In this document: piece by piece, positions 1 through 7,125 of the stretch
Layout: each line of letters starts with the position of its first letter
Position numbering within the stretch: position 1 is the stretch's first letter
Assembly: GCF_002198735.1 (NCBI RefSeq)
Contig: NZ_MWLO01000142.1
Span: forward strand, 1-40,735
From: Ideonella sp. A 288
GTDB lineage: Bacteria; Pseudomonadota; Gammaproteobacteria; Burkholderiales; Burkholderiaceae_C
Length of the DNA: 40,735 nt
Direction: 5' to 3'
The notes under the pieces: generated by a model
Databases searched by the model: none
What the model saw: the letters and a program-made list of their open reading frames with translations, nothing else
What the model was told of the DNA's origin: nothing
Position numbers and translations under genes: made by a program

Positions 1-12
1 TCGCAGCGCAGT

Positions 13-89
13 CGGCGCAGCCGACCGCCACAGTCAGCGCCACCGTCGGCTGCCGCCTGCCGCGCCGCGCAGATCGTCGGACGGAATGA
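13..89. repeat. Hairpin-containing repeat, left copy (inverted at window end)
   Basis: Bases 13-59 are an exact reverse complement of 40689-40735 (47 of 47). After a short GC-rich variable part, bases 72-89 match the reverse complement of 40629-40646 with one mismatch. The 47-bp core folds on itself: CAGCCGAC near its left end pairs with GTCGGCTG near its right end, extended by GGC/GCC pairs, giving a stem of about 12 bp and a loop of about 19 nt. This copy lies just downstream of the glutathione transferase gene. It could be a dispersed extragenic palindrome or terminator family. Confidence 0.85.
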
Positions 90-147
90 ACTGCTGCTAT
101 GAGCCCCAAGCCGCACAAGAAGTCGAGGCGGAGAGTCCCGGACCGCT

Positions 148-876
148 TCAGAAATCCATGTCCAGTTCCTCGATCTCGTCGGGTTCGAGCTTGGCGGCGG
201 CCACCCACTCCTTCATCTCGGGCATCGCCATGATCGTCTTGCCGTACTCCGCGCAGACCGCGGGCACCTTGACGTCGTAGGTGATGAAGCGCGTGACCAC
301 CGGCGCGAACATCGCATCGGCCGCGCTGCGCTGCTTGCCGAAGAGGAACGGGCCGCCATAGGTGGCCAGGCAGTCGGTCCAGATGTCGATCACGCGGTCG
401 ATGTCGGGCTGGGCGCCGGCCCACACCTTGTGCTTGGGGAAGCGCCCCTTCAGGTTCACCGGCAGCGACGAACGCAGGTTGGCGAAGCCCGAGTTCATCT
501 CGCCGCACACCGCCAGGCAGTGCGCGCGGGCCAGGCGGTCGGCCGGCAGCAGCCCCGTCTCGGGGTGCAGCTCATGCAGGTACACGGCGATGGCCATGGT
601 GTTCCACACCTTCGCGCCGTCGTGCTCTAGGCAGGGCACGCGGATCGACGGGGCCAGCAGCAGCAGTTCCTTGCGCGCGTCGGCATCGTCGGGCGAGACC
701 ATCACCTCGGTGAAGGGCAGCCCCGCGAAGCGCACCAGCAGCCAGCCGCGCAGCGACCACGACGAATAGTTGCGGCTGCTCAGCGTCAGCGTGGTGGTGG
801 TGCTGGCTGCGGGCACGCGTGCGCGCCCACCGGAGGCCGCGGCGCGGCGGGGCTTGGACACGGTGGCAGAGGGCAT
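148..876 (-). CDS. Glutathione S-transferase family protein
   Basis: A 242-residue protein. The N-terminal thioredoxin-like half has the GST pattern: a beta strand, then SSRNYSSWSLRGWLL at about residues 32-46, with Ser/Tyr candidates for glutathione activation. A conserved Pro follows in RVPCLEHDG, then the VWNTMAIAVYLHE segment, where a Ser/Thr-Met/Ile pair normally contacts the gamma-glutamyl group. The C-terminal half is helical and contains the conserved aspartate in SAADAMFAPV (the GST N-capping box). The ATG at 876 is preceded by CTGGAG at a good distance. The first roughly 25 residues are Ala/Arg/Ser-rich and not part of the fold. Substrate cannot be told. The gene stands alone and diverges from the depolymerase gene. 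Confidence 0.88.
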   Translation of the reverse strand: MPSATVSKPRRAAASGGRARVPAASTTTTLTLSSRNYSSWSLRGWLLVRFAGLPFTEVMVSPDDADARKELLLLAPSIRVPCLEHDGAKVWNTMAIAVYLHELHPETGLLPADRLARAHCLAVCGEMNSGFANLRSSLPVNLKGRFPKHKVWAGAQPDIDRVIDIWTDCLATYGGPFLFGKQRSAADAMFAPVVTRFITYDVKVPAVCAEYGKTIMAMPEMKEWVAAAKLEPDEIEELDMDF

Positions 877-1049
877 CGGCGGACTCCAGGGCTGGTGCAG
901 CCCCGGTCATCACGCAAGCCCTGTGCCACATGCACCGCCGGGGTGCCGGGGCCCGCTTCGGGGGCGCCGATGGTCGACCCTGGGGCGTCGCTGGCTCGCT
1001 TGTTGCATGCGCCGCTGCACTCGCTGCCCCTGCCGCGATCGGAGATCCC

Positions 1050-2267
1050 ATGATGTACCAGGCCTACCAGGCACAGTCGGATCTGATGTGGCCGATGCGC
1101 ACGCTGGCATCGCTGATGCCGCCCGCGCTCGATCTCCATGGCGCCTCGCTGGCCGCGCCGCGCCTGTCGCGCCGGCTGGCGGCGGCCTGCAAGGTGCTGG
1201 ACCTGGCGCAGGTGACGCACAGCTGCCCGCCCTGGGGCATCGACAGCGTGGACGTCAAGGGCGAGGCGGTGCCGGTGACCGAGGAAGAGGTGATGGTCAC
1301 GCCCTTCGCCACGCTGCGGCGCTTTCGCAAGGCCGGTGCGCCCGATCAACCCAAGGTGCTGGTGGTGGCGCCGATGTCGGGCCACTTCGCCACGCTGCTG
1401 CGCGACACGGTGCGCACCGCGCTGGCCGACCACGACGTGCACGTCACCGACTGGCACAACGTGCGCGACGTGCCGCTGTCGGACGGCCGCTTCGGGCTGG
1501 ACGAGTACACCCAGCACATCATCGACTTCCTGGCCGCGATGGGGCCGGGCGCCAACATCATCGCGGTGTGCCAGCCCTGCGTGGCCTCGCTGGCCGCGGT
1601 GGCGCTGATGTCCGAGGACGACCACCCCGCCACGCCCGCCAGCCTGACGCTGATGGCCGGCCCGATCGACTGCCGCATCAGCCCGACCGAGGTCAACAAG
1701 CTGGCCACCACCAAGCCGATCGAGTGGTTCGAGAAGAACCTGATCAGCCGCGTGCCCTGGCGCCACCGCGGTGCGGGCCGCCGGGTGTACCCGGGCTTCG
1801 TGCAGCTGTCGGCCTTCATCAGCATGAACAAGGAGCGCCACACCCAGGCCTTCAAGTCGTACTACAAGCACCTGGTGGACGGCGAGTTCGAGCAGGCCGA
1901 GATCACTCGCACCTTCTACGAGGAGTACATGGCGGTGGCCGACCTGGCCGCCGATTTCTACCTCGAGACGGTGCGCCTGGTGTTCCAGGAGTACGCGCTG
2001 CCCAAGGGCGAGTTGCATTTCCGCGACCGCCTGGTCAACCCGGCCGCGATCCGCCGCACCGCGCTGCTGACGGTGGAGGGCGAGCGAGACGACATCTGCG
2101 CCATCGGCCAGACCCTGGCCGCGCAGGACCTGGCGTCCAGCCTGCGGCCCTACATGCGCACGCACTACGTGCAGCCCAACGTCGGCCACTATGGCGTGTT
2201 CAGCGGCAAGCGCTGGCAGAACCACATCTACCCGGTGGTGCGGGACGTGATCCACGTGTCGCAATAG
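1050..2267 (+). CDS. phaZ: Intracellular polyhydroxyalkanoate (PHB) depolymerase
   Basis: A 405-residue alpha/beta hydrolase that mobilises stored poly-3-hydroxybutyrate granules in the cytoplasm. The N-terminus MMYQAYQAQSDLM is typical of the intracellular PhaZ family, as is the overall length. The CQPC box at residues 174-177 sits where the family has its cysteine nucleophile in place of a serine, and the NVGHYGVFSG segment near the C-terminus supplies the conserved histidine. The ATG at 1050 follows GGAGA at 1041-1045. The reading frame stays open upstream, but that part has no family resemblance. The gene converges on the nif-operon glycosyltransferase gene. It implies that the host stores PHB. 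Confidence 0.93.
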   Translation: MMYQAYQAQSDLMWPMRTLASLMPPALDLHGASLAAPRLSRRLAAACKVLDLAQVTHSCPPWGIDSVDVKGEAVPVTEEEVMVTPFATLRRFRKAGAPDQPKVLVVAPMSGHFATLLRDTVRTALADHDVHVTDWHNVRDVPLSDGRFGLDEYTQHIIDFLAAMGPGANIIAVCQPCVASLAAVALMSEDDHPATPASLTLMAGPIDCRISPTEVNKLATTKPIEWFEKNLISRVPWRHRGAGRRVYPGFVQLSAFISMNKERHTQAFKSYYKHLVDGEFEQAEITRTFYEEYMAVADLAADFYLETVRLVFQEYALPKGELHFRDRLVNPAAIRRTALLTVEGERDDICAIGQTLAAQDLASSLRPYMRTHYVQPNVGHYGVFSGKRWQNHIYPVVRDVIHVSQ

Positions 2268-2281
2268 CGCCGCTGGCCGGC

Positions 2282-2305
2282 CCGCGGTCGCTGATGGCGA
2301 CGCGG
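2282..2305. terminator. Possible bidirectional terminator hairpin
   Basis: CCGCGGTCGC (2282-2291) can pair with GCGACGCGG (2297-2305) with one bulged base and a 5-nt loop. It lies in the 43-bp gap between the convergent phaZ and glycosyltransferase stop codons. There is no U-run, so this is only a candidate. Confidence 0.35.
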
Positions 2306-2310
2306 CCCCG

Positions 2311-3717
2311 TCAGCAGATGGCCTGCGGCGGCAGGCCGCTGCAGTGCCGCCGCCACATCGCGTCGTACAGCGATTCCAGGTCGGTGGTGTAGGCCGGCAC
2401 GTCGAACAACGGCGCGTCCCGCCTCAGCACCTCGAGCCGCGCGCGCAGCGCGGCCAGCCGCGGGGCGTCGGTGGCCAGGGCCACGGCCAGCGCGGCGTAG
2501 TCGTCCAGCGAATGCGTCACCAGCTCGGGCAGGCCCACCGCGTGCAGCAGGCTGCCGGCGACGCGCGACGCGAAGGTGTCGCCGGCGCAGGTGAGCATCG
2601 GCACGCCGGCCCACAGCGCGTCGCTGGCGGTGGTGTGGGCGTTGCAGGGCAGCGTGTCCAGCACCAGGTCGGCCAGCGGCAGGCGGGCCAGGTGCTCGTC
2701 CTGCGGCAGGTGCGGTGCGAACACCAGCCGGTGCGGGGCGACGCCGCGGGCCATGGCCTCGCGCCGCAGGTTGCCCTCGGCGGCCTCGCTGCCCAGCAGC
2801 CACAGTACGCTGCCCGGCGCCTGGTCGAGCACCGTGCACCACAGGCCGAAGACCTCGGGCGTGAACTTGAAGGCCTGGTTGAAGCAGCACAGCACCAGGC
2901 CGTCGTCGGGCAGGCCGGCGGCTGCGCGCGTGGACGTGGCGGCCACCGTGGCCGGCCGGCCGTGCGGCTGGTAGCTGTGCGGCAGGCAGGCCAGCGCCTC
3001 GCTGTAGTCGGCCGCCGCGGCCGCCGGCGTGACGAAGCGGTCGCTCACCAGGTAGTCGCAGAAATCGCCGCCCAGCGTGCCCGGGTAGCCGAGGAAGCCC
3101 ACCTGCACCGGCGCCGGCCGGTAGGTCAGCAGGCTGGTGCGGCTGCCGGCGGTGTAGCCCTTCAGGTCGACGAGGATGTCGATGCCGTCGGCATGAATGG
3201 CGCGTGCCGCGGCGGTGTCGTCGAGCGCGGCGATGTCGTGGAAGCCGTCGAAGGCGGCGGCCAGCCGCTGGCGCATGCCGCCGCCGACATCGGCACCGTG
3301 GCTGTAGGCGTGCAGTTCGAAGCGCGCATGGTCGTGGGCCTCCAGCATCTCCACCATCAGCCAGGCGGTGGCGTGCTGCTGCAGGTCGCCCGACAGGTAG
3401 CCCAGGCGCAGGCGGCGCGGCGCGCTGTCGCCAGCCGTGCCGTGCTCGGTGGGCCGGTCGGCGCCCGGCCCGTGGTGCTGGCCCGCAAACTCGGCGGCCA
3501 GCCGGTCGCGGTCGCCCTGGTTGGCGCGCAGCCGTGCGGCCATCCAGCGCTCGGCGCAGCGGCGCTGCTCGGCGGCGGTGATGCCGGGCAGCGACAGCAG
3601 GTGGAAGGGCGGCGTGGCCGCCGCGTCGGGGTCGGCCAGCGCGGCCAGCGCGCGCGGCCGCCAGGTGTCGAAGTTTTCCCACTCGCACCAGGCGCGGCTG
3701 CGCGCGTAGTGTTTCAC
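2311..3717 (-). CDS. GT41 (SPINDLY/O-GlcNAc transferase-like) glycosyltransferase without TPR domain
   Basis: About 468 residues matching the catalytic half of O-GlcNAc transferases (family GT41), which move a sugar from a UDP donor to Ser/Thr of proteins. Visible markers are LRLGYLSGDLQQHA (about 103-116) with the conserved His115, DGIDILVDLKGYT (177-189), RPAPVQVGFLGYPGT (200-214), CFNQAFKFTP (278-287) with the UDP-binding Lys284, LDTLPCNAHTT (353-363) and FASRVAGSLL (382-391). The usual N-terminal TPR superhelix is missing; only about 100 poorly conserved residues precede the catalytic region. The GTG at 3717 was chosen because the frame further upstream overlaps the preceding gene and has no family match; the start is uncertain. 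It is the last gene of the nifB operon, 31 nt after the HepT-like gene. Target protein unknown. Confidence 0.85.
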   Translation of the reverse strand: MKHYARSRAWCEWENFDTWRPRALAALADPDAAATPPFHLLSLPGITAAEQRRCAERWMAARLRANQGDRDRLAAEFAGQHHGPGADRPTEHGTAGDSAPRRLRLGYLSGDLQQHATAWLMVEMLEAHDHARFELHAYSHGADVGGGMRQRLAAAFDGFHDIAALDDTAAARAIHADGIDILVDLKGYTAGSRTSLLTYRPAPVQVGFLGYPGTLGGDFCDYLVSDRFVTPAAAAADYSEALACLPHSYQPHGRPATVAATSTRAAAGLPDDGLVLCCFNQAFKFTPEVFGLWCTVLDQAPGSVLWLLGSEAAEGNLRREAMARGVAPHRLVFAPHLPQDEHLARLPLADLVLDTLPCNAHTTASDALWAGVPMLTCAGDTFASRVAGSLLHAVGLPELVTHSLDDYAALAVALATDAPRLAALRARLEVLRRDAPLFDVPAYTTDLESLYDAMWRRHCSGLPPQAIC

Positions 3718-3748
3718 CGCGGCGGCCCCGTGGGCTGGGTGGCGGCCG

Positions 3749-4144
3749 TCACGGCGATTCGCCGAACCAGCCGGGCTGCCGGCGGCGCAGCGCGTCGAGC
3801 AGCTCCAGCGTCTGCGGCACCAGGCCGTTGATGGCGTACCAGGTGGCCTCGCGGCGCGGCTGCGCGCTGCCCTGCAGTGCGGCGGGCAGCACGGCCCAGC
3901 CCCGCCAGTCGAGCTGCACCAGCGCCTGCTGCTGCGCCGACGTGGTGCGGCCCAGCGCGTCGACCATCGCGCGCAGGTGGCCCTCGACCGCACCGAGCGT
4001 CAGCGCGCTGGCGAACAGCTCGTCCTCGTCCTGCATCGGGGCCAGCAGCGTGGCGATGGCCCAGCCGTGCTCCGCCACCTGGGCCAGCGGCGGACCGTCG
4101 AGCGAACCCCGGTCGGGCGGGCGCTGGTGCGGCGATGGGGCCAT
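3749..4144 (-). CDS. HepT/HEPN-like (DUF86-type) small protein in nif operon
   Basis: A 131-residue, mostly helical protein. I do not recognise it with certainty. The pattern from about residue 38 onward (DEDELFASALTLGAVEGHL, then LDWRGWAVLPAAL, then ATWYAINGLVPQTLELLDAL) follows the order of HepT/DUF86 proteins: an acidic helix with an IGEA-like turn, a W-x-x-I/W-x-x-L/M-R-N segment, then W-x-x-I-x-x-x-L-P-x-L. The RNase motif R-X4-6-H of active HEPN toxins is not present: the LRN equivalent reads LPA and no His follows. No MNT nucleotidyltransferase partner is adjacent. It starts 14 nt after the 2Fe-2S ferredoxin stop and has no clear Shine-Dalgarno sequence. The reading frame is supported by its place in a tightly packed operon. 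Function unknown. Confidence 0.68.
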   Translation of the reverse strand: MAPSPHQRPPDRGSLDGPPLAQVAEHGWAIATLLAPMQDEDELFASALTLGAVEGHLRAMVDALGRTTSAQQQALVQLDWRGWAVLPAALQGSAQPRREATWYAINGLVPQTLELLDALRRRQPGWFGESP

Positions 4145-4158
4145 GTCGTGGCGGAGGT

Positions 4159-4461
4159 TCAGCCCGACATGGCGCCGAGCAGTTCCACCGTCAGGGGCTC
4201 GGTGCCCACCACCACCTGGCAGGCCAGGCGCGACTTGGCTCCGATGCCCACCAGCGTGTCGAGCTTGGCGTTCTCGGCCGGGCCGATGCGGTTGATGCCC
4301 TTGCGGCCTTCGGTGACGAAGATGTGGCATGAGCCGCATTCGGCCTTGCCGGTGCACTTGTCGAGCAGTTGCTCGCCGGCGTCGATCACGGCCTTGAGCA
4401 GCACGGTGCCGGGCTCGACTTCGACGGTCTTGCCCGAGGGGCGGAGGGTGATGGTGGTCAT
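4159..4461 (-). CDS. 2Fe-2S ferredoxin, nif-associated
   Basis: A 100-residue plant/adrenodoxin-fold ferredoxin. Cys36, Cys42 and Cys45 form the C-X5-C-X2-C loop, and Cys81 in RLACQ completes the [2Fe-2S] site. The N-terminal beta-grasp strands (ITLRPSGKTVEVEPGTVLLKA) are typical. Similar proteins in nif clusters (FdxD or FeSI/Shethna-type) are thought to donate electrons to, or protect, nitrogenase; which of these roles applies here cannot be told from sequence. It lies 42 nt downstream of the SIR2-like gene in the nifB operon. Confidence 0.9.
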   Translation of the reverse strand: MTTITLRPSGKTVEVEPGTVLLKAVIDAGEQLLDKCTGKAECGSCHIFVTEGRKGINRIGPAENAKLDTLVGIGAKSRLACQVVVGTEPLTVELLGAMSG

Positions 4462-4503
4462 GGCAGGGGGTGTCCGTGGGGTCGGTCGGTGGAATCGATG
4501 GGG

Positions 4504-5346
4504 TCAGGCGGTGGCCGTGGCGCCTGCGGCCAGGCGCGCCGCCACCTCGGTCAGCGGCAGCGCGATGCGGGTGATGCCCTGCTCCTCGAGGAAGCGCGCT
4601 TCCATGCGCGTGGGCTCGTCGGGCAGCACCGCGAAGTGCGGGCCGGCGCTGCGCTTCATGATCTGCCGCGCAAAGGCCCGCGGCAACTGGTCGTTGAAGC
4701 GGCAGCCCAGGAAGACGAAGCCCAGGCTGGCGCGTCGCTGCTGCACGAGCGCGGGGATCGGCGTCTGGATGTCGATCTCGGTCAGCACCTCGACGAAGTC
4801 GGAGTCCGAGACGAGGAAGTTGCCCGACGGCACGCGGCCGCCCCAGGGCTTGTAGAGCACCGTGCGCGCGGCCACCGGGTCGGGGCTGGGCGTGCCGTCG
4901 GGCAGCGTCCAGCCGGTCCAGGTGCCGAAGTGCTCGCTCTGGCTCAGGCCCTGCACCTCGGCCCAGTCGCTGCGCGCGGCCAGCGCCTGGCGCAGCGTGT
5001 CGTCGTACCAGGTGTCGACGATCACCGGGCTGCCCAGCGTGGCCAGCCAGCGGTGCAGCGCAGACGGCGCGGCGGCTTGCTTGAACGCCTCGTTCATCGC
5101 CGACACCAGCGTCTTGCGGTGCTTGAAGTTCTCGATGAACTGCGCCGCGGCGGTGAGCCGGTTGCGGATCTTGCCGGGCACCGACACGCGGGCGGTCAGC
5201 ACGGCGGCCAGGGCCACCGGGTCGGCCGGCGGCGTGGGGCCGTCGCACAGCGCCAGCATGCCGGGCCCGAGGTAGGGCGCCAGCGTGCCGGCGGCCAGGC
5301 CATCGGCCACGGTGGCGGGCAGGTCGTACAGAGTGGAAGACGGCAT
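4504..5346 (-). CDS. SIR2-like (SIR2_2) protein lacking the NAD-site Asn and His
   Basis: A 280-residue protein with the SIR2_2 layout: an N-terminal LAPYLGPG segment (22-29) in the place of the GAG(S) nucleotide loop, LHRWLATL (97-104), PVIVDTWYDDTL (107-118) in the place of the TTNYD motif, VLYKPWGG (163-170) in the place of K-L-H-G, FLVSDSDFVEVL (177-188) for the T-x-x-D-Y element, and FVFLGCRFNDQLPRAF (210-225) for the F-x-G-x-S-x-x-D-x-x element. The Asn of TTNYD is Trp113 and the His of KLHG is Trp168, so NAD hydrolase or deacetylase activity looks unlikely. It lies in the nifB operon, 23 nt after the DegT-like gene. The ATG at 5346 is preceded only by a weak GAAAG. Role in nitrogen fixation unknown. 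Confidence 0.82.
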   Translation of the reverse strand: MPSSTLYDLPATVADGLAAGTLAPYLGPGMLALCDGPTPPADPVALAAVLTARVSVPGKIRNRLTAAAQFIENFKHRKTLVSAMNEAFKQAAAPSALHRWLATLGSPVIVDTWYDDTLRQALAARSDWAEVQGLSQSEHFGTWTGWTLPDGTPSPDPVAARTVLYKPWGGRVPSGNFLVSDSDFVEVLTEIDIQTPIPALVQQRRASLGFVFLGCRFNDQLPRAFARQIMKRSAGPHFAVLPDEPTRMEARFLEEQGITRIALPLTEVAARLAAGATATA

Positions 5347-5369
5347 GGGGGGCTTTCGAGGGGGAGGGA

Positions 5370-6593
5370 TCAGTAGATGGCGGCGCCCGCGCCGACGTTG
5401 ACCGACGAGTCCTTCAGCGTCTCGACGATGAAGCGCACGTGGTCGGCGTCGAGCCCGGCGTGGAAGGGCAGGGCCACCGCGCGGTCGGCGATGCGCTCGG
5501 CCAGCGGGAACTGGCCACGCAGCCAGCCCTGCTGGCGGTAGGCGAACTGCTGGTGCAGCGGCTGGCACCAGCGCGCCGCCTCGATGCCCTCGCCGGCCAG
5601 GTCGTCGACGATCTGCGCGCAGGCGCTGGCGGTGAAGCGCTGGCCCAGGTGCACGACGAAGAGCATCCAGTGCACGGCGTCCACACCGGCCGCGCGGAAC
5701 GGCGGCTTGATGCCCTCGAAGCTTTGCATGCGGTCGAGGTACAGCGCGGCCACGGCGGCGCGCCGCTCCAGCAGCTCGGGCAGCCGCGCCAGCTGGCCGG
5801 CGCCGAGCGCGGCGGTCAGCTCGCCCATGCCGGCCTGCAGGGGCACGCGCGCGCCCACCGACACCGAGCGCCGGTCGGCCAGAGACCGCGAGCGCAGGTA
5901 GCGCAGTTCGGTGGCCAGCGCGTCGTCGTCGGTGACCACCATGCCGCCCTCGCCGCAGCACAGCGCCGCCGGCTGCGAGAAGTCGAACACCGACAGGTCG
6001 CCGAAGCGGCCCACCGGCTGGCCGCGCCACAGCGAGCCGATGGCCTCGGTGGAATCCTCGATCAGCGCCAGGCCCTGGCGGGTGGCCAGGGCGCGCAGGG
6101 CCGTCCAGTCGGCGGGGTGGCCGTTCACGTTGCCGGCCAGGATGGCGCGGGTGGCGGGCCCGATCTGCGCCGCCGCGCGCAGCGGGTCGAGGCAGCCCGT
6201 CCAGTAGTGGATGTCCGACAGCACCAGCCGCGCGCCGGTCAGCGTCACCGCGTGGGCCACCTGGTGCCAGCCGTTGGGCGAGGCGATCACCTCGTCGCCC
6301 GGCCCGATGCCCAGCGCGCGCAGGGCCAGCCAGGTGCCGAGCGTGCCGCTGGCCACCGCGACGGCGTGCCGGCGGTTCAGCGAGTCGGCGAACTGGCGCT
6401 CGAAGTGAGCGACCATGCGCCCGCCGGACAGGCGAGGCTGCGCCAGCGCGGCCTGCACCAGGCCGAGCTCGACGTCGCCCAGGTCGGGCTGGCTCAGCGG
6501 GATCTCGGCCTCGACCTCGCCGAGGTCCGCATCGGCCGCGCGGGGGTCGCCCTCGGCCGGATCGACGAGTTCGGGGACGAGGGCCTTGTCCAT
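5370..6593 (-). CDS. DegT/DnrJ/EryC1/StrS-fold protein without catalytic lysine
   Basis: 407 residues with the fold-type I PLP aminotransferase pattern of the DegT family. AVASGTLGTWLALRALGIGPGDEVI (79-103) is the phosphate-binding start. LIEDSTEAIGS (177-187) keeps the ring-binding Asp180. The core DFSQPAALCCGEGGMVVTDD (204-223) keeps Ser206 and the GEGG turn but has Ala-Ala where the family has the Schiff-base Lys, and is about two residues shorter. The whole protein has only three lysines (3, 296 and 394), none near the site. Ordinary sugar transamination is therefore improbable. The ATG at 6593 overlaps the TGA region of the gene before it by spacing of 2 nt, implying coupled translation. 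The first 30 residues are acidic. Function in nif unknown. Confidence 0.87.
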   Translation of the reverse strand: MDKALVPELVDPAEGDPRAADADLGEVEAEIPLSQPDLGDVELGLVQAALAQPRLSGGRMVAHFERQFADSLNRRHAVAVASGTLGTWLALRALGIGPGDEVIASPNGWHQVAHAVTLTGARLVLSDIHYWTGCLDPLRAAAQIGPATRAILAGNVNGHPADWTALRALATRQGLALIEDSTEAIGSLWRGQPVGRFGDLSVFDFSQPAALCCGEGGMVVTDDDALATELRYLRSRSLADRRSVSVGARVPLQAGMGELTAALGAGQLARLPELLERRAAVAALYLDRMQSFEGIKPPFRAAGVDAVHWMLFVVHLGQRFTASACAQIVDDLAGEGIEAARWCQPLHQQFAYRQQGWLRGQFPLAERIADRAVALPFHAGLDADHVRFIVETLKDSSVNVGAGAAIY

Positions 6594-6595
6594 GT

Positions 6596-6880
6596 TCAGG
6601 CCAGGTCGGACACGAAGAGGCCGGCGGCCCGCGCCGCATCGGTGGTGACCTGCCAGCAATGGCCGTCGCTGGCGCCGAAGTACAGCGCGCGGCGGCTGCC
6701 GCTGGCGACGGGGATTTCGCCGCGCATGTCGAAGGCATCGACCACCACCACCTTCAGCGCGCCGTGGCGTGCCCGCAGCGCGGCCGCGGCCTCGCGCACG
6801 GTGCCAGCGGCCTCGGCGATGGCCAGGGCCTCCTGCAGCGCCACGGCGTCCATGGTGGACGATGCAGGCAGGGTGCTCAT
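6596..6880 (-). CDS. Small conserved nif-operon protein of unknown function
   Basis: 94 residues. A helical N-terminal half (MDAVALQEALAIAEAAGTV, then VREAAAALRARHG) leads into LKVVVVDAFDMRGEIP and SDGHCWQVTTDAARAAGLFV, suggesting a small alpha/beta domain with a single Cys near a His. I do not recognise a named function. The start ATG overlaps the nifT stop as ATGA (6877-6880), and the stop lies 2 nt from the DegT-like start, so translation of nifT, this gene and the DegT-like gene is probably coupled. Proteins of this size occur next to nifT in other diazotrophs as far as I recall; that recollection was not checked. Confidence 0.75.
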   Translation of the reverse strand: MSTLPASSTMDAVALQEALAIAEAAGTVREAAAALRARHGALKVVVVDAFDMRGEIPVASGSRRALYFGASDGHCWQVTTDAARAAGLFVSDLA

Positions 6881-7089
6881 TCCGCCGACAGCCTGCGCGC
6901 CTCGACCGTGATCGGCAGCGAGGTGCCCTCGGCCATCTCGGGCAGCGCCAGGGTCCAGCCGTTGGCCAGCGTGATGGTGCCGCCCCACAGGCCGGGCAGC
7001 TCCTGCGACACCACCGGCTCCTCCAGGTCCTTCTTCGGCACGTAGGCCGAGAGCACTCCGGCCGCATTGCGGCGCATCATCACTTTCAT
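6877..7089 (-). CDS. nifT: NifT/FixU protein
   Basis: 70 residues with the full NifT pattern: MKVMMRRN at the start, LSAYVPKKDLEE (13-24), WGGTITLANGWTLALPEM (35-52) and LPITVEARRL at the end. NifT is a small conserved protein of nif operons; mutants in other species show little phenotype and its role is unclear. CTGGAG precedes the ATG at a good distance. It lies 36 nt after nifS and overlaps the next gene by ATGA. Confidence 0.95.
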   Translation of the reverse strand: MKVMMRRNAAGVLSAYVPKKDLEEPVVSQELPGLWGGTITLANGWTLALPEMAEGTSLPITVEARRLSAE

Positions 7090-7125
7090 GGGTTTTCTCC
7101 AGGGGGTCGATCGGTTCGGTTCGTG

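Noticed and set aside
2311-3993. Longer GT41 reading frame starting at 3993
   Set aside because: The extra codons overlap the HepT-like gene and read as Arg/Ser/Trp-rich shadow sequence. The GTG at 3717 gives a product that begins near the conserved region.
3749-5346. SIR2 plus HEPN genes as an anti-phage defence island
   Set aside because: Both proteins lack catalytic residues, lie in a tightly packed NifA-controlled operon with nifS/nifT and a ferredoxin, and no other defence gene is nearby.
4504-6738. A continuous 744-codon reading frame that would fuse the SIR2-like protein to an upstream region
   Set aside because: The upstream part is an out-of-frame reading of the DegT-like gene, rich in Arg/Pro/Gly and without family match. 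The SIR2 homology starts at the ATG at 5346.
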